DNA of 64,000 nucleotides. Origin: Bactericera cockerelli. Taxonomy: Eukaryota > Arthropoda > Insecta > Hemiptera > Triozidae. How positions within the stretch are numbered: the first letter of the stretch is position 1; every line of letters starts with the position of its first letter. Of the stretch, positions 61,901 through 64,000 are shown piece by piece. Made by a program: the position numbers and the translations under genes. The stretch is from the NCBI GenBank assembly GCA_024516035.1, contig CM044959.1, positions 37,708,369 through 37,772,368 on the forward strand, in the 5' to 3' direction. The notes below the pieces were generated by a model. The model did not search any database. It saw only the letters and a list, made by a program, of their open reading frames with translations, and was not told the origin of the DNA.

Positions 61901-64000
61901 CACAGGCAATAACCCCGCCCTTTAGGTAGGACATTATTGTTATTTTCCTTTTTTTTTTACTTATTTATTTTGTCATTTGTTTGTTTTTTTTTTTTCTTTT
62001 CTTAATTTTATACTGTTACGATTGTACTTTGTCCTCCTAATAAAGCTTTAAAAAAAAAAAAACGGTTCCGGATGGACTGTCTATAAATGAGAGAGATAGG
62101 TTTTTGATTGGGTGGAAATCCTACTCCCCGTGTTAACCGGGTGTCTTTAAAAGATTTTTCCCCTATCTCCCCCTTTAAAAAAAAAAACATGTATTTATAC
62201 TTGTCTGTGTATTAGCAATATGTAATAATTCAAATACAATAAACATATACTTGTGTTGATATGACTGTAACATATAAAAACCAGTCTTCCACAAAAAAGA
62301 CATAGATAAAACAACAACAAAAAAGCACGAGTAACTCAGTGGTAAGATCCCGGTTTCGAACCCCGAACCGACAAAAAAAATGTATTCAAAATTTGGTTAC
62401 AGTTATTTGTAAGGTATATCTTACAGTGCGCTTGTGTTGACCCATCACCTAGATGGGAAGTATTGCGTCATTTACCAAGTACAACACAGACCACAAGCGT
62501 CTATAGTAGCTGCTGTTTCAAAGAATCCACATTTATTTTATATATTTCTCACATTTTTCTGTAGTCCGAGCAGAGAGCAGACCATGTCCCGAGAGTAGGG
62601 TTGCTCCAGAACATAGCGGAGTAGTTTAGTCTGAGGTTTGAGCAGAGATGCATCGTATGGGAGATTGCCCTGTGAATGGAATGAAAAATAAGATCTTACA
62701 AACAAATGAAAATGTTAAGGGGGGTTGCTGCTAATAAATGGGATTTATTGAGTTGTTAAAAAATAACAAAATAATTTTGTAAGTCCTATGATTTATAGGA
62801 CTTACCAAATTATTTTGTAAATTTTTATCATACTTATCATAATAGTATTAATATTTATGAAATAATTATTCGAGAATTGTGTGATGATTTTCATTGTGTA
62901 AGCTAGGACTTGAAAAAAAACTTGAGGGTGAGGGGAATTTTACCTTGAGTGAGAACTTGAGGGTGAGTGGAATGTTACCTTGAGTGAGAACTTGAGGGTA
63001 AGGGGAATGTTACCTTGAGTGAGAACTTGAGGGTGAGTGGAATGTTACCTTGAGTGAGAACTTGAGGGTGAGGGGAATGTTACCTTGAGTGAGAACTTGA
63101 GGGTGAGGGGAATGTTACCTTGAGTGAGAACTTTAGGGTGAGGGGAATGTTACCTTGAGTGAGAACTTGAGGGTGAGGGGAATGTTACCTTGAGTGAGAA
63201 CTTGAGGGTGAGGGGAATGTTACCTTGAGTGAGAACTTGAGGGTGAGGGGAATGTTACCTTGAGTGAGAACTTGAGGGTGAGGGGAATGTTACCTTGAGT
63301 GAGAACTTGAGGGTGAGCGGATCGAGGCGCCAGGGACTGATCTGAGTCTCCACATATCCAGAGTGCTCCACCACAGGTAACATTTCTGAGAGACCTATGA
63401 TACTGACCATCTGGGCTGTGGACCGGAAACTGGCCACACAGTTAGACAGGAGATATGAAAGTTTCTGTGGAGGAGTGTATAGTATAATGATAAGATAATT
63501 TGTTCTTAGTCATTTGAATTGAGCCAGCTTTGATGGCATGTTGAATACACCAGTTCTTATACTGTCACTGAAGTAAAGCAACGTCTAGCAAGACTAGGTG
63601 AGCATTCAAATTCGAAACCTCGTGATGCTGATTGTTCCTGGCCCCACTCAGGCTAAAGTTATTTTGAGTACCTAGCTTGTTTGTGAGTTTCAAGCAAATG
63701 AAGGGTAAAACCCTCGTCATGATATGACCATTTGGTTAAAAGTGACAGTAATCCCAAAAAAAATAAAATGAAAAAGTCATTTGAATTGCACTTGCTTATA
63801 GTTTTATTTGCACATTAAACTTTGTAAACCTGTAAAGCATACACCTACAAATAAATAAATTATAATATTACATGTTCCAACTTTCGAACATGATCAATTA
63901 GCTCACCCAATGGGGCCAACCCCTGTGCTCAGGATAGGCTTTCTGCAGTTCATTCACAATGAAGTAGCTGGGCAGGAGGCAGGCATTCCGATCAAAGATG
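31368..64000 (-). CDS. MED23: Mediator of RNA polymerase II transcription subunit 23 (N-terminus outside window)
   Basis: Nineteen minus-strand exons: 63907-64000 (incomplete), 63294-63464, 62553-62669, 61459-61740, 60217-60413, 59023-59252, 58045-58317, 56145-56369, 55381-55512, 52945-53143, 51093-51310, 47334-47455, 46480-46645, 43369-43609, 40118-40296, 34665-34824, 33146-33439, 32456-32697, 31368-31483. All junctions are GT-AG and phases agree throughout. They encode about 1218 aa of a family about 1370 aa long. Diagnostic blocks: LLRYVLEQPYSRDMVC, GRDHLMWVLLQFISGSIQ, LDALTVHAKMSLIHSI, LLEMFSYRMHHIQPHYRVQL, SESEELNRALVLTLAR, KFHDRPVTYLYNTLHYYE, DWRFNEFPNPAAHALYVTC, LLYHIKYMFVG. MED23 is a Mediator tail/head-contact subunit that relays activator signals. 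Low-complexity inserts: Ser/Pro at about 61620-61660 and Gly/Gln at 58255-58317. The C-terminus ends SNA inside a tandem repeat. Confidence 0.95.
31590..31885 (-). mobile_element. tRNA-headed SINE sharing the 5S-SINE tail
   Basis: Minus strand: head GCCAGCCTCCGTAGCGTAAT with B-box GAGTTTGATTCCCGG. The tail follows: GGCCTTACCCAGGTTGGGTG, AGGTTAATGTGGGTAGC, GAGGGTAAAATCCCCGTCCT. The tail matches the 5S-derived element at 3581-3823, but the head is tRNA-like. Confidence 0.6.
32281..32448 (-). mobile_element. tRNA-derived SINE family C, minus copy
   Basis: GTGTCCCGGAACCGCTTTCG, CATTACTTCAGGGCACTTTA, CCGGGATTCGAACCCGCAAC, CTCCGGGTCAGTAAGCAATG: the reverse complement of 22027-22195. It ends 8 bp from a MED23 splice donor. 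Confidence 0.75.
33475..33790 (-). mobile_element. tRNA-headed SINE sharing the 5S-SINE tail, second copy
   Basis: Forward order: TATCTGACCAGGTTGTAGGG, GATTTGAGATAGTCAGGACG, AGGGTTTTACC, TACCCATATTAACGTCACC, AACCCGCAATCTCTGGATGC, CACTGAGCTACAGCT. Same structure as 31590-31885. Confidence 0.6.
33898..34190 (-). repeat. 42 bp tandem array copying a MED23 exon end and splice donor
   Basis: Seven units of TACAGGATGACTCACCCCCT..CATGATAACATCGAGCTAAAGG. The block GATGACTCACCCCCTCATGA is identical to the genuine junction at 34655-34674, where the exon ends at 34665. Each unit thus holds about 23 bp of exon and a GTGAGT donor on the minus strand. On the plus strand the 42 bp unit also keeps a frame open, which I take as incidental. 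Confidence 0.85.
34188..34646 (+). mobile_element. 5'-truncated LINE 3' end
   Basis: The coding remnant RQSFNVPRVSSNYGKKIPNY, FVPTFLNSMV ends with a stop near 34396. A 3' UTR ends in a (TAT)n tail at 34620-34646. It separates the 42 bp array from the exon it came from. The 3' UTR recurs in reverse at 40636-40800. Confidence 0.65.
34978..35125 (-). mobile_element. tRNA-derived SINE family B
   Basis: TATCATATTTGTGTTAGTCA, CTCGCTTTACTAAATCTACG, CTGAAACCGGGACTTGAACC, ACCGACCTCCAGGTTACAAG, TCCGCCGCCTTATCGATCAA. Confidence 0.75.
35225..35392 (+). mobile_element. Retroposon 3' end with hairpin (AAAGCC/GGCTTT stem)
   Basis: GGGGTTCGGTGGAAGAGAAA, GCCACAGGCTTTAACCCCGC, CCCTTGGTTCACTACATATT, then GTAGTTGACCAATAAA and (ATA)n. 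Two reverse copies are at 41345-41640. Confidence 0.65.
37430..39345 (+). pseudogene. Helitron-encoded Pif1-like helicase, broken
   Basis: Pieces in order: SPVIHLAVHFENGQRVVF; ECFYLRLLLHKVRGPTSF; Walker A APGGTGKTFLINLLLA (about 38079); IAVASSGIAATLIEGGRT; Walker B IVYDE (about 38310-38328) followed at once by a stop; LLFGDFRQTLPVVPRG (about 38420); and, after a SINE insertion, LCFAMTINKAQGQTLELAGI (about 39164). At least two in-frame stops or shifts and an insertion make it non-functional. Confidence 0.78.
38758..38890 (-). mobile_element. tRNA-derived SINE family E, head fragment
   Basis: TTTTGTCGGCGCGGGGGTTC, GAACCCGGGACCTTCCGCAT, CGTAAGCAAGTGCTTAACCA, CTGAGCTATTTGTGTGCTCA: the reverse of the family E head at 44090-44172. 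It interrupts the helicase pseudogene. Confidence 0.65.
40363..40635 (+). mobile_element. tRNA-derived SINE family A, full length
   Basis: CACTGTGGCAGAGCGAGTTA, GCGCGCTAGGCATTGCACAC, GGTTCGATTCCCAGCGGGGG, CTTGGATGTTCGGGGTCCAC, GAAGCAGCGACCAGTGGCAG, ATTGTGACATAATAACAC. Near-identical to 14700-14990, so recently active. Confidence 0.8.
40636..40800 (-). mobile_element. LINE 3' UTR fragment, minus copy
   Basis: TTTATTTTCTTTATAAAGAA, ACATTTATACAAAGGTACTT, CTCCTAAGCTTTGAAGGGCT, GTGTGTTACTTGCAAGATTG match 34480-34620 in reverse. A 77 bp direct repeat (GTGGTTACATTGCTAGACTT) follows at 40800-40980. Confidence 0.6.
41345..41640 (-). repeat. Two tandem reverse copies of the 35225 retroposon end
   Basis: Two copies of TATTATTTAACACTTTATTG, GTCAACTACAT, TTCAACAAAATA, GAATATGTAGTGAACCAAGG. 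The second (41480-41640) keeps the hairpin as GGGGCGAAGTTAAAGCCTAT, GGCTTTCTCTTTCACCGAAC. Confidence 0.65.
41761..41942. repeat. Polypurine (GAA/GGA)n tract
   Basis: About 180 bp of almost pure purine on the plus strand, in a MED23 intron. The Ser/Pro-type open frames it creates are simple-repeat artefacts. Confidence 0.9.
42030..43368 (-). repeat. Tandem segmental duplications carrying part of a MED23 exon
   Basis: The 3' part of the exon at 43369-43609, from CTTGGTC..to its GTAAAAC donor, is copied at about 42035-42170 and 42716-42848, plus a 40 bp scrap at 42287-42325. Each copy is followed by the same downstream block (TATATTTGTTTAATCTTTTT, CTAATAAAGCTTATA) and two share CGCTTGCATACGAGTCTGCA..GGTTATGTGCC. 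The copies lack an acceptor, so they cannot be exons by themselves. Confidence 0.85.
43000..43088. repeat. GA-rich microsatellite
   Basis: (GA)n with a G9 run, between the duplicated exon fragments. Confidence 0.85.
43636..43835 (-). mobile_element. tRNA-headed SINE with conserved 3' hairpin
   Basis: Head in reverse: GGATTCGAACCAACGGATCC, TACCAGACTAGCGCGTTAAC, CACTTGACTACCAGTGCAC. The 3' end has the hairpin AAATGC..GCATT in GGTTAATGCTTAAAGCATTT, TCTACCACCTAACCCTCA. It links the hairpin directly to a pol III head. Confidence 0.65.
43866..44172 (-). mobile_element. tRNA-derived SINE family E, full length
   Basis: Minus strand: GAGCGCTCGATTAGCTCAGT, GGTTAAGGAATTC, CCCGGGTTCGATCCCTCGTG (B-box), then GGTTACAATTGTTTGTAAGG, GATACCTTCCGGTGCGCTCG, TGTTGACCCAACACCTAATT, GGGAAGTATTGTGTCACTTC, CAGACCACAAGCGTCTACAG, CGAAATAAAAACGGCTGTGA. 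About 305 bp. Confidence 0.8.
44286..44480 (+). other. Short open frame, 64 codons, unrecognised
   Basis: Encodes MVQTPQVSVANPKKWHPIAF and continues to RPLIF. It lies in a MED23 intron and has no obvious start context or family. It may be a remnant of an unidentified mobile element. Confidence 0.15.
45095..45567. mobile_element. Foldback element with arms of about 190 bp
   Basis: CACAAAAAACTACCGTTAAA, GGGCCAAGTTCCAGAACTCC, TATCCAAAAAGGTTTCGCCT, AAGTTATCTTGGTACTAAAC reappear inverted as GTTTAGTACCAAGATAACTT, AGGCGAAACCTTTTTGGATA, GGAGTTCTGGAACTTGGCCC, TTTAACGGTAGTTTTTTGTG. A decayed relative is at 49320-49700. Confidence 0.75.
45570..46330. repeat. Three-fold direct repeat, possible non-autonomous element
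   Basis: Three units of roughly 135-185 bp share CTCCCTAAAACGACACC, TTTTCAGATTTTTCCCT, ACTTTTACAATAAACCCTA and TTCAGCTTTCTAGGTAGTCG. It is followed by a (GTCA)n patch. The boundaries are unclear. Confidence 0.5.
46790..46972 (-). mobile_element. Retroposon 3' end with hairpin (AATGCC/GGCATT)
   Basis: CCGGGGCGAAGTTAATGCCT, CAGGCATTCTCTGCCACTTA, with (A)-rich 3' sequence on the other side. It is flanked by a roughly 80 bp direct duplication (46675-46770 and 46970-47070). Confidence 0.6.
47231..47333. repeat. (CA)n then (CACT)n abutting a MED23 donor
   Basis: GCGC, about 30 CA units, then CTCACTCACA and CTCACTCACTCACTCACT run into the exon at 47334. On the minus strand the donor is GTGAGTGAGTGAGTGAGTG, several overlapping GTGAGT sites. 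Confidence 0.85.
47613..47795 (+). mobile_element. 5S-type SINE, degenerate
   Basis: GCCAGCGTCGATGGTAAGTT, AATCAAAGCAACATCGG, TTGGTGGATGACCACTCGGG retain the 5S backbone. The tail CGGCCCAATCCAGGCAGAGT, AAGGTTAATATAAGTAG follows. Confidence 0.5.
48295..48974 (+). pseudogene. Small heat-shock / alpha-crystallin-like gene, intronless, with a frameshift
   Basis: The open frame from ATG 48295 runs 204 codons to a stop at 48909. Its first part includes FDYLHTSLTLDVAGL, then DVQIIIDDTRVHVLALREET, which resembles the first strands of an alpha-crystallin domain. The expected end of the domain lies in a different frame just after about 48800: HGEAYSCYVLRHYCRTFHLP, then ENNVMRIFIPWK and TAA at 48972-48974. 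The pattern RHGEAY..RTFHLP matches the RHGYVSR..LP block of the family. This means a real frameshift or a single-base sequencing error. If intact it would be about 225 aa. It lies within a MED23 intron on the opposite strand and has an AATAAA at 49059. I infer a retrocopied or ancestral intronless sHSP. Confidence 0.5.
49059..49064 (+). terminator. Poly(A) signal after the sHSP-like gene
   Basis: AATAAA about 85 bp beyond the second-frame stop, consistent with a transcription unit separate from MED23. Confidence 0.4.
49150..49245 (-). mobile_element. 5S-type SINE tail fragment
   Basis: GACGGGGATTTAACGCCCCA, TTAGCCTGACCCAGTCTTAG, TTAAGGCGGGAATAGC resemble the shared tail in reverse. Confidence 0.35.
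49320..49700. mobile_element. Degenerate copy of the 45095 foldback element
   Basis: AACCAAGTTCCACGATTCTT, ATCCTAAAAGTTACAGCC, TTTGCAGCCAAGTTTCCCTT and the inverted CACATTGAGGAACTCAAAAA, AGGTAAACTTGGCCATAAAA correspond to the two arms. Confidence 0.5.
50066..50522. mobile_element. Long-TIR MITE (Tc1/mariner-like TA target)
   Basis: Left CACTCACCGGCACAATTAAC and right GTTAATTCTGCCGGTGAGTG ends are complementary. The arms extend about 200 bp (ATGTATTTCCGTACGGTCTA, CGATAGAAAACCAACAGTAC). TA lies on each side. Confidence 0.75.
50740..50968 (+). mobile_element. tRNA-derived SINE family E, headless
   Basis: TTTGCTTACAATTGTTTGTA, AGGGATACCATCCGGTGGGC, GGGGAGGCATACTACGGGAT, CACAAGCGTCTACAGTAGCT, then A-rich end. 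Flanked by a direct repeat of about 80 bp (TCTCGTATTTTGCAATGCGG, 50623-50710 and 50980-51070), possibly a long target duplication. Confidence 0.7.
51574..51718 (+). mobile_element. tRNA-derived SINE family B, full length
   Basis: CTCAGTAGCTTGATCGATAA, GGCGGACTTGTAACCTGGAG, GTCGGTGGTTCAAGTCCCGG (B-box), TTTAGTAAAGCGAGTTTGAG, TAGTTGTGATATCACAAAAG. A related tail is duplicated at 49945-49985 and 51475-51520. Confidence 0.78.
51930..52005 (-). mobile_element. SINE family B head fragment
   Basis: GGGACTCGAATCACCGACCT, CCAGTGACGAGTGCGCCGCC, TTAACGAACGAGCTAGTGAG. Confidence 0.5.
52230..52342 (-). mobile_element. SINE family B copy
   Basis: CTTCTCAAACTATCTTTACT, GGTACTTGAACCACCGACCT, CCAGGTGACAAGTCCGTCGC, TATTGATTGAGCTACTGAGG. 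Confidence 0.6.
52412..52770 (+). mobile_element. LINE ORF C-terminus and 3' end
   Basis: The 84-codon remnant includes FQGYKERETKKTGAPWTEER, then GEIIREYWSERKK, the basic W-x-E-R-K..YW end seen at the C-terminus of many non-LTR ORFs. The following 3' part (52665-52770) is the repeat also present at 28590-28690. Confidence 0.45.
52903..52933. repeat. A31 homopolymer next to a MED23 exon
   Basis: Uninterrupted A run 12 bp from the 52945 donor. On the minus strand it is a poly(T) tract just inside the intron. Confidence 0.9.
53144..54240 (-). repeat. 56 bp tandem array copying a MED23 splice acceptor and exon start
   Basis: About 17-18 units of CCTCTCAGCTAATGGGGTCA, TTGCCCGTGCCTGAACATAG, AATAGAATGTATTAGA, with a higher-order duplication near 53540-53820. 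On the minus strand each unit reads TTCTATGTTCAG then GCACGGGCAATGACCCCAT. The latter is the start of the exon at 52945-53143. The genuine acceptor is at 53144-53145, so each unit has an intact polypyrimidine/AG site. Confidence 0.88.
54300..55395 (-). repeat. 32 bp tandem array copying a MED23 exon end and splice donor
   Basis: About 34 units of CACCTATGATATGCATGGAC, CAGGGCTTCACT. On the minus strand each is CCATGCATATCATAG then GTGAGTGAAG, the last 15 or so bases of the exon at 55381-55512 (SMHIIG) with its consensus donor. The array lies directly downstream of the true donor and reaches almost to the acceptor array. Confidence 0.9.
56457..56730 (+). repeat. Dispersed repeat family H, longest copy
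   Basis: GAGAAGACCAGTGTCCCGCT, AGAGGACTATTAAACAGAGA, ACAGACTAGCCAACCCTTAC, GGCTAGCTTGCAGTTTCCTA, GTTGGCTGGAGACCATCACT, CACACCTCTAGGTGTAGCCA, ending in (ACA)n. The (ACA)n tail fits a retroposon. Confidence 0.65.
56968..57092 (+). mobile_element. SINE family B copy
   Basis: TTAGCTTGATCGATAAGGCG, GCGGACTTGTAATCTAGAGG, TCGGTGGTTCAAGTCCC, GCGGTTGTGATTCATCAATA. Confidence 0.7.
57144..57268 (+). repeat. Dispersed repeat family J
   Basis: ATCATCATAGGGTGGCGTCA, TCGTGAACGATGGTAGCCAG, GACTCAGCACTTCTACCACT, GGGCCCCCAGAACCAAGTCA. It runs directly into the minisatellite. Confidence 0.78.
57268..57768 (+). repeat. 38 bp minisatellite grown from the family J tail
   Basis: About 13 units of CAGCCAGACTGCTGGTCTAC, TCCCTGTTTATCGTCCCC. 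Single units sit at the ends of other family J copies (15470-15510, and three at 59824-59945). Confidence 0.9.
57785..58025 (+). mobile_element. Retroposon 3' end with conserved hairpin, plus an inverted fragment
   Basis: GGGTGGAAGAGATTGCCACA, GGCAATAACCCCGCCCTTTA, GGTAGGACATTATTG, a poly(T), then CTTTGTCCTCCTAATAAGCT. A head-to-head reverse piece (57790-57832) precedes it. Related: 61882-62052 and 59668-59795. Confidence 0.65.
58380..58612 (-). repeat. Dispersed repeat family H, minus copy
   Basis: GGTAGAGATGGTCTCCAACC, GAAAAGTTGGCTCGTTCTGA, ACCACATATTTCTTTGTG, ATCAACCATCGGCATCGTGA, GACCGTTCTCTGTTTATAGT. Confidence 0.6.
59668..59795 (+). mobile_element. Retroposon 3' end with hairpin
   Basis: GGGTTGGGTGGAAGTGATTG, CCACAAGCAATAACCCCGCC, CTTTAGGTAGGACATTAGCT, TTACCTAATAAAGCATAC. 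Confidence 0.65.
59820..60055 (-). repeat. Dispersed repeat family J with three tail units, minus copy
   Basis: CAGTCTGGCTGGGGGACTAT, AAACAGGGAGTAGACCAGC repeated, then TTGACTTGGTTCTGGGGGCC, CTTGTAAAGACAGTGGTAGA, CCATCGTTCAAGATGATG. Confidence 0.75.
60481..60682. mobile_element. MITE with 26 bp terminal inverted repeats
   Basis: Left GCGTGTAGAATTAAGAAGTG then TGGAAA. Right TTTCCACACTTCTTAAATCT then ACACGC, with one mismatch. TA on each side. The GC-richer interior has no coding capacity. It lies 68 bp from a MED23 acceptor. Confidence 0.7.
60830..60982 (-). mobile_element. Retroposon 3' end related to 13370-13512
   Basis: GATTGGATCAAACTTTATTT, GATCAAGGGTGGTGATAAAG, CTTTCGGCGTTCTCTTCCAC in reverse. 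The stem is partly decayed. Confidence 0.45.
61003..61461 (-). repeat. 30 bp tandem array copying a MED23 exon end and donor, frame-preserving
   Basis: About 15 units of CATGAGATACAATGACGTCA, CACTCACCCA beyond the true junction at 61459. On the minus strand each reads CTCATGTGG then GTGAGTGTGACGTCAT, matching the exon end RDHLMW and its donor. Thirty bases keep the exon frame open (VSVTSSYLMW repeated) until a TGA at 61009-61011. Most units contain the palindrome TGACGTCA. Confidence 0.9.
61882..62052 (+). mobile_element. Retroposon 3' end with conserved hairpin
   Basis: GGGTTGGGTGGAAGAGATTG, CCACAGGCAATAACCCCGCC, CTTTAGGTAGGACATTATTG, TGTCCTCCTAATAAAGCTTT and an A tail. Nearly identical to 57834-58025, so recent. 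Confidence 0.7.
62328..62522 (+). mobile_element. tRNA-derived SINE family E, diverged
   Basis: GTAACTCAGTGGTAAGATCC, CGGTTTCGAACCCCGAACCG, TTGGTTACAGTTATTTGTAA, GTTGACCCATCACCTAGATG, CAGACCACAAGCGTCTATAG. Confidence 0.65.
62925..63293 (-). repeat. 35 bp tandem array copying a MED23 exon end and donor
   Basis: About ten units of GAGTGAGAACTTGAGGGTGA, GGGGAATGTTACCTT next to the genuine junction at 63294. On the minus strand each unit holds CTCACCCTCAAGTTCTCACT then CAAG and the donor GTAACA, the end of the exon at 63294-63464 (LTLKFSLK). Confidence 0.88.
63522..63760 (+). mobile_element. 5S-rRNA-derived SINE, near full length
   Basis: GCCAGCTTTGATGGCATGTT, GAATACACCAGTTCTTATAC, TGAAGTAAAGCAACGTCTAG (A-box region), then tail CCTGGCCCCACTCAGGCTAA, GAAGGGTAAAACCCTCGTCA, TGATATGACCATTTGG. 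Same orientation logic as 3581-3823, with more changes. Confidence 0.65.

Overview
The window is nuclear DNA of an animal, almost certainly an insect. Genes have GT-AG introns and metazoan gene content, coding exons are moderately GC-rich, and the introns are AT-rich and full of retroposons. A hemipteran is my best guess, but the sequence does not prove it. Six genes are recognised by protein family. A seventh is a clear multi-exon gene with no family name that I know.

Layout. (1) 57-5896: three nuclear genes for mitochondrial translation sit together: the 3' end of MRPS35 (+), MRPL14 (-) and the single-exon mitochondrial methionyl-tRNA synthetase MARS2 (+). MRPL14 and MARS2 are head to head. 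(2) 6866-8952: snf/SNRPA (-), the two-RRM U1A/U2B'' spliceosomal protein, five coding exons. (3) 12169-27822: Arp3 (-), complete, eight coding exons, 418 codons. Its 8.7 kb second intron holds an oppositely oriented four-exon gene (20344-24830) for a beta-propeller-like protein. (4) 31368-64000: MED23 (-), Mediator subunit 23. Nineteen exons are in the window, all joining in frame, about 1218 residues. The N-terminus lies beyond base 64000. One MED23 intron contains an intronless, frameshifted gene resembling the small heat-shock (alpha-crystallin) family (48295-48974, +).

The rest is mobile and repetitive DNA. It includes several tRNA-derived SINE families and a 5S-rRNA-derived SINE whose tail is shared with a tRNA-headed family. 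It also includes LINE remnants, an R2-like (RLE-type) LINE split by a 2.66 kb Helitron, short non-autonomous Helitrons, MITEs and foldback elements. Many retroposon 3' ends carry one hairpin whose stem covaries between families.

The most striking signal is that many of the tandem arrays in and beside MED23 are made of its own exon-intron junctions. Units of 30, 32, 35 and 42 bp repeat an exon end plus its 5' splice site. A 56 bp unit repeats a 3' splice site plus the exon start. A 53 bp unit repeats the stop-codon region. One intron (53144-55380) is almost entirely about 34 copies of its own donor followed by about 18 copies of its own acceptor. A 30 bp array keeps the reading frame open, so use of a decoy donor would add blocks of ten residues. 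Arp3 has a smaller version, a partial exon copy with its donor. All of this was read by eye. No alignment or expression data were available.
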